Source: Bodonicaedibacter sp963693005 (lineage in GTDB: Bacteria; Pseudomonadota; Alphaproteobacteria; UBA6184). From it: DNA of 9,537 bases. Each line of letters opens with the position of its first letter. Positions within the stretch are counted from its first letter, which is position 1. Shown in pieces: positions 1 to 7,800 of this stretch. Both the position numbers and the translations under genes were made by a program. The DNA lies in the NCBI GenBank assembly GCA_963693005.1, contig OY843723.1:1-9537 (forward strand), given 5' to 3'. Under the pieces are notes generated by a model that was given only the letters and a program-made list of their open reading frames with translations, searched no databases and was not told where the DNA came from.

Positions 1-69
1 CGGAGGTCTGATTTTCTCGGGTCAGATTTCTCGCCCGTACGCCCTGTAATCCCAAACTGTCCTCCGCAT

Positions 70-1302
70 ATGGATGTCGAAGCAATGCAAGTGACTGTGT
101 TGAAGCATGGCTTCGATATCCCTCCGGCCCGTCACGGTGTGACGCGCGCGAAAGGGTCCTCGTTCATCACGTCCAACCTGCAGCCGCTCCAGGAGGCGAT
201 CTCCCGTGTGGAGGCGACCAAGGACACCCTCGATGAGGTGCGCACCAAGTTTGTCGAGATTCAGACCACCACCGCGTCTCTCCAGGACGACATGAACTCG
301 CTGTCTGACAAGGTGGCCTTTGGCGCCGCTGCCAACGCGTCACATCACACAGTGACACAGGCCAAGGTCGACGCGCTGCAGGATGTCAACAAGAAGAGCG
401 ACCAAGCCGTCGCGGCCCTGTCCGAGCAAGTCGTGGCGGTCAACGGCGCCATGGCCAAGTGCAACGACGAGGTTGCGGGCCTCTCCGACCGGCTCGACAA
501 GCTGTCGGAGGCAACGCCCACCGTAGCCGCGATTGCCGAGGCGGTGACGCGCAACATGGCCACTGACATCGCCCAGGCCGCCCCTCCTGCGCCCGTCATC
601 GACTACGATCTGCTGGCCGCCGCAATCGAGAAGCGCGCGCCGCCGGCGCCGGTGGAGCACGTGCCGGCTGCCCCTCCCGCCATCGACTACGATCTGCTGG
701 CCGCCGCGCTTGACCGACGCAATCCCCCGGTCCGAGTCGCCGCACCCGTCCTTCGTCCGCGCCGCGGCGGCAATGGCGGCGGCGGCAATGGCGGCGGCAG
801 TGGCGGCGGCAATGGCGACGGCGGCAACGGCGACGGCGGCGATGCTCCGAACCGGCGCGGCGCGGGCCGCCGTGGCCGCGGCGGCCGGAACGACGGCCAA
901 GATGAAGCTCCACCAGCTGGCGACGACGATGACGGCGGCGACGGCAACGACGACGACGACGACGGTGACGACGACGGCAGCGGAGATGACGAAGACGATG
1001 AGGACGACGAGGAAGGTGAGGGTGACGAGGACGAGGAGGGTGAAGAGGAGGATGAGGCGCCTGACGCAGCCCCCGTTCCCCCCGTCGCCCCCGGAGGTCG
1101 CCACCGCAACAACGCCGAGCGTCACCGCAACGCCGAACAGCGCGACACATCGTGGGATCCTCTTGAGCGCATCGCGGAGGATTGCGGCCTCGTCGCCACC
1201 ATCGCCGCCGCACGCGAGGTCAGCGACTTGAAGCGTCGTGCCGAAGCCGGCGTCCGCGGAACCAGACTCGGCTCGCCAACGAGGCCCAGGCCGCGCGCCT
1301 GA
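70..1302 (+). CDS. Gag-like / ORF1 structural protein, N-terminal part (frame 1)
   Basis: No family is recognised by sequence; the Gag-like call rests on architecture and on the recombinase ORF that follows. Residues 38-148 are rich in A/V/L/D/K with heptad-like spacing and few prolines, as in a coiled coil. Residues 177-185 and 205-213 are identical up to the last position (IDYDLLAAA, then I or L). Residues 231-274 form a Gly/Arg/Asn block with RRGG and GRRGRGGR, a plausible RNA-binding RGG region. Residues 278-330 are almost entirely Asp/Glu/Gly. Near residues 355-397 a helical, charged segment resumes (PLERIAEDCGL, EVSDLKRRAEAG) and then degenerates into Pro/Arg-rich sequence. The natural continuation is in the -1 frame from about 1260, so the stop at 1300-1302 is probably not the original end. 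The ATG at 70 lies in a good context (catATGG), but the frame is open to position 1, so the true start may be outside the window. Other strong ORFs over this stretch, including a Val-rich one on the - strand, are shadows of the acidic and Gly repeats. Confidence 0.6.
   Translation: MDVEAMQVTVLKHGFDIPPARHGVTRAKGSSFITSNLQPLQEAISRVEATKDTLDEVRTKFVEIQTTTASLQDDMNSLSDKVAFGAAANASHHTVTQAKVDALQDVNKKSDQAVAALSEQVVAVNGAMAKCNDEVAGLSDRLDKLSEATPTVAAIAEAVTRNMATDIAQAAPPAPVIDYDLLAAAIEKRAPPAPVEHVPAAPPAIDYDLLAAALDRRNPPVRVAAPVLRPRRGGNGGGGNGGGSGGGNGDGGNGDGGDAPNRRGAGRRGRGGRNDGQDEAPPAGDDDDGGDGNDDDDDGDDDGSGDDEDDEDDEEGEGDEDEEGEEEDEAPDAAPVPPVAPGGRHRNNAERHRNAEQRDTSWDPLERIAEDCGLVATIAAAREVSDLKRRAEAGVRGTRLGSPTRPRPRA
597..707 (+). 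repeat. Internal 84-bp-period duplication in the Gag-like ORF
   Basis: A 27-bp sequence coding IDYDLLAAA occurs at 597-623 and again at 681-707. The spacing of 84 bp equals 28 codons, so the frame is kept. The flanking Pro/Ala codons are also similar (CCCCTCC before each copy), which suggests one duplicated 28-residue module in a flexible Pro/Ala linker. Confidence 0.85.
766..1065 (+). repeat. Low-complexity Gly- and Asp/Glu-coding tract
   Basis: Positions 766-843 are an imperfect run of GGC-rich units (GGCGGCAAT-like) coding Gly with interspersed Asn/Ser/Asp. About 900-1065 is a run of GAC/GAT/GAG codons giving a long acidic block. These tracts create long shadow ORFs on the other strand and in other + frames. 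They are part of the Gag-like coding region rather than a separate element. Confidence 0.8.
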
Positions 1303-1910
1303 GCGTGCGCAACCGTCACGCTCTGTGGTGGGAGCACGTCACGCCCGCGTCCGGCCGTCCGTCGGCACGGTTGAAGAAGTTCGAAGACGCATTCGAAGCT
1401 CTCTGCGAGAACATCCACGCCGGTGCCCCCTCTGGCGTCGAAGTCGCCGACCGGTTCCATCGCCTCATCGAGCCAACCGCGATCGCCCTCCGCGCTCTCC
1501 AGGTCGCGCTCGACTCGACTGCGTTCCACGCGACCCACAGCTCCGGGAAGACTCGTGCTGACATCAACACTGAGATCGACGACACCGTCCGCGTGGTGCA
1601 GAACCAGGTCGACGGGCACCGGCTTGTCACTCGTCCGCAGGCCGAGCAGCAGATCGCGGCTTACACCGCGCGCGCCCGCGAGATCCGCTTCCTCAAGGAA
1701 CAGCACGGACGCGCCACCATCTCCCTCAAGGAGAAGAAGGCCGCAGCCGAGGCCAACCCGAGCAAGCAGGCCGCCGCTGACGCCTACGCTGCTGCCGTCG
1801 AGAAGGAAGCCGCGGCTGCTCTCCGCCTGAAGCAGGTCGAGAGCTCTCCGGTGACGATGGATGAGGTGCGGCGTCAGGGAAAAGCCGGGGCCGCGCAGCC
1901 GCAGCTCTGA
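1260..1910 (+). CDS. Gag-like / ORF1 protein, C-terminal part (frame 3)
   Basis: This is the direct continuation of the preceding Gag-like protein after a -1 frame change. Reading on from the A at 1260 gives NQTRLANEAQAARLSVRNRH, which joins smoothly to the helical SDLKRRAEAGVR of the upstream frame. The segment is about 216 codons, mostly helical and charged, with a probable capsid-like or coiled region (ALWWEHV, then RLKKFEDAFEALCENIH) and an Ala/Lys/Glu-rich tail (KEKKAAAEANPSKQAAADAYAAAVEKEAAAAL). It ends at TGA 1908-1910. No zinc knuckle (CCHC) is visible. Frame 3 is closed upstream by TGA at 1164-1166 and there is no convincing separate start, so I treat this as the same protein rather than a second gene. 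No slippery heptamer lies in the overlap, so a one-base deletion (mutation or assembly error) is the simplest cause. The frameshift signal near its 3' end links it to the recombinase frame. Confidence 0.55.
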   Translation, partial: NQTRLANEAQAARLSVRNRHALWWEHVTPASGRPSARLKKFEDAFEALCENIHAGAPSGVEVADRFHRLIEPTAIALRALQVALDSTAFHATHSSGKTRADINTEIDDTVRVVQNQVDGHRLVTRPQAEQQIAAYTARAREIRFLKEQHGRATISLKEKKAAAEANPSKQAAADAYAAAVEKEAAAALRLKQVESSPVTMDEVRRQGKAGAAQPQL

Positions 1911-1970
1911 CTGGGGCCGCTGCGTGGCCCTTCTTCCCCTTCAGTCGCGAGTGCTCCCAGTCCCCAGTCA
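1877..1970 (+). promoter_or_regulatory. Candidate -1 programmed ribosomal frameshift signal with H-type pseudoknot
   Basis: The heptamer G GGA AAA lies at 1877-1883 in exact X XXY YYZ phase with the Gag-like frame (codons GGA 1878-1880, AAA 1881-1883), 24 nt before the TGA at 1908-1910. A 4-nt spacer follows. Then 1888-1898 (GGGCCGCGCAG) pairs with 1920-1930 (CTGCGTGGCCC) over 11 bp with a single G-U. The loop sequence 1908-1916 (TGACTGGGG), which includes the stop codon, is perfectly complementary to 1962-1970 (CCCCAGTCA), giving a 9-bp second stem and an H-type pseudoknot topology. After slipping, the -1 frame is open from 1865 past 2200 and gives coding-like sequence leading into the tyrosine recombinase. 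The known role of such signals is to set a low ratio of Gag-Pol-type fusion to Gag. Function is inferred. The spacer is slightly shorter than the usual 5-9 nt. Confidence 0.65.
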
Positions 1971-2030
1971 ATCCAGTCAGTCAAAACAACCAGTCTAGTT
2001 TCTCCCCGCCGGAGCAAGGTCAAGCCGCCG
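1911..2030 (+). other. Gag/YR junction with polypyrimidine-AG and CCAGTC repeats
   Basis: Between the Gag-like stop and the first downstream ATG (2031) lies a pyrimidine run ending in CAG (about 1928-1944) and several near-identical CCAGTC/CAGTCA words (1956-1995). The first feature resembles a (trans-)splice acceptor. The second supplies the 3' arm of the pseudoknot (1962-1970). Both the -1 frame and frame 3 are free of stops here, so the stretch is more likely translated linker than a true spacer. Confidence 0.4.
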
Positions 2031-3169
2031 ATGTCGCGCCCGTTACCAGATCCGCCGGGCTTCTTTTCGCGCCTGGAGCCCCCTCGGCGCCCGTCTCCGT
2101 CGGCGTCGCTACGCAAGCCGGCGTCGACACAGTTTCCGTGTTCTCCTACGTCACTCCCCGCGACATACGCAAATTCGCGGGCGAGCGCCATGTGTCTACA
2201 CAAACCCGCGAACGATGTGCCTTGGATCCTGCGGGCGGCGGGACCCAAGCACCGTCCTCTCAAGGAGGAAGCCCGCCTCCCCGACCCAGGGCAAGCCGAG
2301 CGCCGCCTGCTGGAGCTTTCGGCTCAACGCTGCTCTCGTGGCCATCTCGGCAAGCTGCGGCGGTGGCTGTTGGCGTTCCACAAGTGGTGCTCCCACCACA
2401 ATGTGCCTCCGTCCGCATCCATGAGGGCGGCGTTCGTCGCGAGTCTCCATTCGACCAGTGGTTCGAAACGGGCATTGGAGGCTCTCTCAGCGCTCTCAGC
2501 AACGGCCACGATGACGTCGCTTCCGGACCTCTCCGACCTCCGCAGCGCACTCAACAAGAAGAACGCGTCCGTCCAGAAGCTACGAGCCCTTCCCATCGCC
2601 GAGGCACAGATGGAGCGTGTGCGCTCCGCCCTGGGTGTCCCTGCGATGTTTGTCGCCACCAGCACGTCGTCAAGGTGGGACGACATCCGTGCTCTCCGGC
2701 GCAGCAACTTCATGCCCGATGCGACCATGGGCCCGCAGAGGTGGGTGATCGTGTGGTCCACCACGAAGGCAAACAAGGAGGGCGTGACGCGCCTCGATCA
2801 CACTGCCCTCCTCCCGCCGGTGCTCCCCAAGCCGTTGCTCCACTGGCTCCGCACTGCCCACCGCGACGAACCTCTGACGCGGCTCACAACCGCGACGGTG
2901 AACCGCCGCCTGAAGAAGATCACTCCTCCGGAGGCTCACCGGGGAGCGGAGGAGGCCCTGGCCGGGGCTCCGTTGCGCCCGTGGTACTCAGCCCACAGCA
3001 TGGGAGATGGAGGCGGCCCGGTCTTCAACCGGCGTTTCTGCGTTTCCCCCTTCGCAATAGTACCGCAAAACAAACCCAAACCCCTAGATGATGCCCCCCT
3101 GCTGACGCCGTGTGGAATGTACCTGCAGCAGCTCACGATGGCACGACGGCATACCTCGGGAAAGTAGCT

Positions 3170-4645
3170 CGATCACCATCGCCGATGCCTCGATCACCAT
3201 CGCCGATGCCTCGATCACCATCGCCGATGCCTCGATCACCATCGCCGCTGCCTCAATCACCATCGCCGATGCCTGAATCACCATCGCCGATGCCTCGATC
3301 ACCATCGCCGATGCCTCGATCACCACCGCCGATGCCTCGATCACCATCGCCGATGCCTCGATCACCATCGCCGATGCCTCGATCACCATCGCCGATGCCT
3401 CGATCACCATCGCCGCTGCCTCAATCACCATCGCCGATGCCTCTATCACCATCGCCGATGCCTCGATCACCATCGCCGCTGCCTCAATCACCATCGCCGA
3501 TGCCTCGATCACCATCGCCGATGCCTCGATCACCATCGCCGATGCCTGAATCACCATCGCCGATGCCTCGATCACCATCGCCGATGCCTCGATCACCATC
3601 GCCGATGCCTCAATCACCATCGCCGCTGCCTCAATCACCATCGCCGATGCCTCGATCACCATCGCCGATGCCTGAATCACCATCGCCGATGCCTGAATCA
3701 CCATCGCCGATGCCTGAATCACCATCGCCGATGCCTCGATCACCATCGCCGATGCCTGAATCACCATCGCCGATGCCTCGATCACCATCGCCGATGCCTC
3801 GATCACCATCGCCGATGCCTCAATCACCATCGCCGCTGCCTCAATCACCATCGCCGATGCCTCGATCACCATCGCCGATGCCTCGATCACCATCGCCGAT
3901 GCCTCAATCACCATCGCCGATGCCTCGATCACCATCGCCGATGCCTGAATCACCATCGCCGATGCCTCGATCACCATCGCCGATGCCTCAATCACCATCG
4001 CCGATGCCTGAATCACCATCGCCGATGCCTCGATCACCATCGCCGATGCCTCGATCACCACCGCCGATGCCTCGATCACCATCGCCGATGCCTCGATCAC
4101 CATCGCCGATGCCTCGATCACCATCGCCGATGCCTGAATCACCATCGCCGATGCCTCGATCACCATCGCCGATGCCTCAATCACCATCGCCGATGCCTGA
4201 ATCACCATCGCCGATGCCTCGATCACCATCGCCGATGCCTCGATCACCACCGCCGATGCCTCGATCACCATCGCCGATGCCTGAATCACCATCGCCGATG
4301 CCTCGATCACCATCGCCGATGCCTCAATCACCATCGCCGATGCCTGAATCACCATCGCCGATGCCTCGATCACCATCGCCGATGCCTCGATCACCACCGC
4401 CGATGCCTCGATCACCATCGCCGATGCCTCGATCACCATCGCCGATGCCTCGATCACCATCGCCGATGCCTCGATCACCATCGCCGCTGCCTCAATCACC
4501 ATCGCCGATGCCTCGATCACCATCGCCGATGCCTCAATCACCATCGCCGATGCCTGAATCACCATCGCCGATGCCTCGATCACCATCGCCGATGCCTCGA
4601 TCACCACCGCCGCTGCCTCAATCACCATCGCCGATGCCTGAATCA
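3170..4645. repeat. 21-bp minisatellite, 70 complete units plus a 6-bp partial
   Basis: From 3170 to 4639 there are exactly 70 head-to-tail 21-bp units without one insertion or deletion, followed by GAATCA (4640-4645). The unit begins CGATCACCATCG and codes RSPSPMP in the + frame that carries the recombinase Tyr motif. Only four unit positions vary: base 1 (C/G), base 2 (G/A/T), base 10 (T/C) and base 16 (A/C). Because 21 is a multiple of three, long ORFs run through on both strands: (X-SPSPMP)n on + and (MVIEASA)n on -. Neither has an independent coding signature. Blocks of units are repeated at a higher level: the seven-unit pattern E-R-Q-E-R-P-R (named by the codon at unit start, P marking the CCG variant) occurs at 3947-4093, 4136-4282 and 4283-4429, and E-R-R-Q-Q-R at 3548-3673 and 3758-3883. 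This points to growth by segmental tandem duplication. Confidence 0.97.
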
Positions 4646-4652
4646 AAAAAAA
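4645..4652 (+). other. A8 run at the right edge of the array
   Basis: Eight A residues on the + strand separate the last partial repeat (GAATC) from unique sequence (TCAGAGGG). A + strand transcript ending at the array could have left this as a short poly(A) tail. On the - strand it reads T8, so it is not the poly(A) tail of the leftward RT element. It may also be a chance homopolymer. Confidence 0.4.
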
Positions 4653-4896
4653 TCAGAGGGAAACGCTCAAGTAGAATACGCCAGCTGGCGTTTGTTGCGC
4701 AATGGCTGGGACACCCAACACATTCAGGTCGACACGCACCATGGGCAATCCCTTGAGCTTGTTTTTGTTGTGTGAATCACTGAACTCGTTACTGGAACAT
4801 CGTAAGGCGATAAGTGAGTAGGTCATCAGAGGCAGAGGCACACAAGGCGCTCTGGACCGTCCAATCGGCGAGGCAGCTGTAACAGAGTGGGTTTTC
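4653..4896 (-). other. 3' untranslated region of the RLE retrotransposon
   Basis: About 244 nt lie between the RT-ORF stop (TAG, 4897-4899 on the - strand) and the repeat array. No RNA gene, terminator or poly(A) signal is evident. A 14-bp perfect palindrome, ACGCCAGCTGGCGT, sits at 4678-4691. A small ORF on the - strand (ATG at 4742, inside a CCATGG, ending at 4653) codes for about 29 residues (MVRVDLNVLGVPAIAQQTP...), too short to support as a gene. In this element class the 3' UTR is normally what the RT recognises for target-primed reverse transcription, so the palindrome could be part of such a structure. That is inference. Confidence 0.45.
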
Positions 4897-7800
4897 CTAG
4901 TTTTTGTTTGCGGTTTGTGTGTTTTGTTTTGTGGACTTCGTGAGGGATTCAGTGGCCTTTGATTTCCGGGCGGAGCAGGCAGCACAGGTGGAACAGTCGA
5001 TCTTACAGATCTCGCAGGTCGAGCACGAGTGTGATGCGACAGAGGCGTTCCAAATCAGTTGGTTGTGATCTTGCTTTGCGACGTGATTGAACGTAGTCTT
5101 CAAGACAGTTCCAGCAATAGTTTCGCATAAAGAGCGGAAAAGGCCATGTGTTGGTGTTTTTGAGCATATGGCACGGAGGGTTTTAATTGAGTCGATGTGA
5201 ATTGTGCCAACGGAGGTGACCACAATCGGGTGGAATGATACACGGGATCCGTCGATTGTGGAGTTCCAGTCACTGTATTTATTTCGTTTGTATGTGTCGC
5301 GCTGTTTCACTGCGGACGCTCTGCTTACGTCATGGGATACATGTACAACGGTAATGTCGAGAACGAACATGCCACCGCTCGGGAGGATGACGAGTACGTC
5401 GGGGCCTTCCACGTTTCTAGAGAGGACCTTCGGGAAGTGTGCCTTCAGGTTGGTGGTCGCGTAGAGGCCGTACATGTTGAGAACCCGGACCATTCCGGAA
5501 GCAGTTAGGTTGTGGCGCGTGAAATGGAATGACTTGCTGCACGTTGCGCATGTCAGGGCATGGTCTACATTATCTGCTTCATCTTTGCAAATCGTTGCGA
5601 TAGACATCGGCACGTTCAGCAGCATGCGAGCAGAGAATAGAAACTCCTGGTCAGAAAGCTCGTCGCGGGCGTCGTGAGGGAAATGGGCGCTCCAACACGG
5701 CTGGTTCTGATAGTTAGATTGTTCGTGGTATGATGTCAAAACGTCCCTTGTTACGCTGGTGTCGTGTGTGCGTCGCCACAGGTCTGTCGTCATCTTGTCA
5801 AACACGGTAAGCGCCTCTTTCGTAGGATGCTCAAACGCAGCTTTTTGTGTGATTGCCCAGTGTGCGATCCCGAACCCGCCAACGACTAGTGGAGCATGAA
5901 GCTGCGCGCGTTGGGCGTCAGGCAGGTCGGTGATTTGCAGCACATGGGCGGCGAGATCTGCGTTGGTTTTGGAGACTAAGGCAGCGACATTGGCAACGAG
6001 GTCCGGACGGGAGCAGGCGAAGGCGTGATGCCAGCGCCGCGAGGTCAGGCGAATCAGGTTCAGAGCGTACTGTGGGCGCAGACGAGGGAGAACATTCGTG
6101 AGGAGGTTCTGGGCATTCGCGAGCCGGTCGAAGTCGGAGGCATTGTCGTCAGCCTTTTTGGAGTCGGCCGCGACGTAGCCGCCGAGGAAGATCGTGGATT
6201 GAGAAACGCGTACATGAGATTGATCAAAATAACCGAAGTGCTGTTGGGAGCATACGATTTTACTCTTTTCGCCCATGAAGGGGAGGTTGATCTCAGCAAA
6301 TTGAGCGTTAATGTCGTGCACGAGCGCCATGAGCTTGTCTGGCTCACAGAAGATCGCAACATCGTTGGTCGCACAGCGAAGACAGGCGGCGTGCTTTCGC
6401 ACGAGCGGTGCAGTGACCGCCGCGAAGAACAGAGAGGATGGAACCGATCCTTGAGTCTCACCACAGTGGATGGAGAATTCTTGTGCGGCGGCCGCACCGT
6501 TGAACCAGACAGCCGAGTTGTTTGTGTATTCGAACCGGAAGAGGCCGACCAGCTCCGGGCAGTGTTCTTTGATGAAGTCGAAGATCGCCTGGCGAGAGAT
6601 GTTGTTGAACGCCCCGCTGCAATCGCCAATGAATACAGCTAGCCCGTGGTCAAGCGCGGACTGCACATCTTTCACGGTCGCACGGATGCCATCGAACTTC
6701 GCGACGGCCTGTTCTTGAGGAATGGGATCACAGATCTTCCGTCGAGCATTCTGCAGCATCAGGCGCCAGGCAACCTTGATCCAGAAGTCGCCGACCGCCA
6801 CCGGTCTGATCTTGCCGTTCGGCTTGAGAAACGGGATGAGAATACCCGTGGAGTGTAGGTTCCGAATAGAAGGGTGGTGGTCGTCGTTGCAGATCTTCGT
6901 CAGGTACGTTTCGATAAAGAGACTGCCCATTTCATGGAAGATGCACGGCAGCATGAGCTCACGAGTCCAGCCGGTGATGCCTTTGGCTTTCATCCGTCCG
7001 CATGTCTTGACTGCGGCGATCGCACGGGAGCGTTTCGCGTGGTGTACTCTCGGCGCCACGGCTGCCAAGTTCGTCAGTGTCAGAGCGTAGGGATTCAGTT
7101 TTTGTTCAATCTCCTGTGAATTCTCGGCAGAGATGGACGCTACACCGGTGCGCGCGAAGCACTCCAGCGCCTTTCGCCCACAGCCCTTCCGGATAAGTGA
7201 TTCTGCCTTTCTTGCACTGTGATCGATCGAAACAGTCTCCACATCCGGCTGTGGCGTGTCATCATCGTCATCATCATCAACAGCGTCATGCGCTTTGCGA
7301 GATCGCAGCGTTCGTTTCGACACACTCACTGACGAACCGTCAGGGTGCGTGGTGGTGGTGACTTCCTCCTGTTGAGTAACGACACTCGTTGTGACGGCTT
7401 GAGACGAAGACATCGAGATCGACATCGTGGCAGAGTCTTTGAAAAACTGAGTGTATAGTCGGACACGGTCTGCCCGGGAGCTGACCAATCGAGTGAGACG
7501 CTGGCAAAGTTCGTGGACTGGGTTTCTGGTGCTCCGTCTGAGGAAAAATACAGGAGCGCACGCAGCGATGATGAAGTATGACTCTTTCTCGCAGTCAGAT
7601 GCCATACTGGGTGGGTTCAGAGCATCTTGGCAGCACGCCGCAAAGACGAGTGTCCAAATCGGGATGGCGCGCGCCGGGAGACTTGTCCAGGTCGTGAACT
7701 TCGTCTTCCTGATTTGTGCCACTGCCTCATCGAAAGAAATATTCGCGACGTCAACGATGTCATTTGTGTCAAGGTTCATCACCTGCGTGACACCACGATC

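Larger units (their letters stand above)
1865..3169 (+). pseudogene. Tyrosine recombinase of a DIRS/VIPER/TATE-like retroelement, frame-disrupted
   Basis: The reading frame starts by overlapping the Gag-like end in the -1 frame (1865 onward; no start codon, consistent with entry by frameshifting) and reads a Ser/Pro/Ala-rich leader, then VFSYVTPRDIRKFAGERHV near 2138-2194. Around 2196-2215 the coding-like sequence moves to frame 3 (a +1 change). There, at 2312-2470, a helical segment (LLELSAQR, LRRWLLAFHKWC) resembles the N-terminal core-binding domain of tyrosine recombinases. The catalytic part shows Arg I in SSRWDDIRALRRSNF (R codon 2673-2675) and a beta-strand with candidate Lys in WVIVWSTTKANKEG (codons 2766 and 2775). 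Box II begins as WYSAHSM (His 2994-2996), but the Arg expected three residues on is replaced (HSMGDGG). The final tyrosine motif TTAYLGK (Tyr 3152-3154) is in frame 2, so another frame change lies between about 3001 and 3140. Frame 3 itself ends at TAG 3165-3167. The family call rests on motif order, not on any alignment. This copy is probably inactive. Confidence 0.55.

Noticed and set aside
340..1125. Long hydrophobic Val/Ala-rich ORF on the - strand, and Ala/Thr- or Arg-rich ORFs in other frames
   Set aside because: These are shadows of the GGC and GAC/GAG codon repeats of the Gag-like gene.
1908..1910. TGA read-through (TGA followed by C) joining Gag-like frame 3 directly to frame 3 of the YR, which is open from 1911 to 3164
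   Set aside because: The frame-2 peptide between 1910 and 2200 looks far more like protein than frame 3 there, and an in-phase slippery site with pseudoknot explains the link better. Read-through cannot be excluded.
2138..3091. Frame-2 + strand ORF as the full recombinase
   Set aside because: It is coding-like only at its start (to about 2200); past that the core-binding and catalytic motifs are in frame 3.
3170..4645. CRISPR-like array
   Set aside because: The 21-bp units are contiguous, with no spacers of unique sequence and no adjacent cas genes; it is a minisatellite.
3084..4646. A 520-residue (MVIEASA)n protein on the - strand as a real gene
   Set aside because: It exists because the 21-bp unit is a multiple of three and lacks stops in that frame. 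Its start is set by the junction and nothing outside the repeat supports it.
4653..4985. 110-codon - strand ORF overlapping the end of the RT ORF
   Set aside because: Its first part is an out-of-frame reading of the RT tail, and only about 29 codons after the ATG at 4742 look protein-like, too little to support a gene.
6025..6642. 205-codon + strand ORF
   Set aside because: It lies antisense to the RT catalytic core, whose motifs on the - strand are clear.
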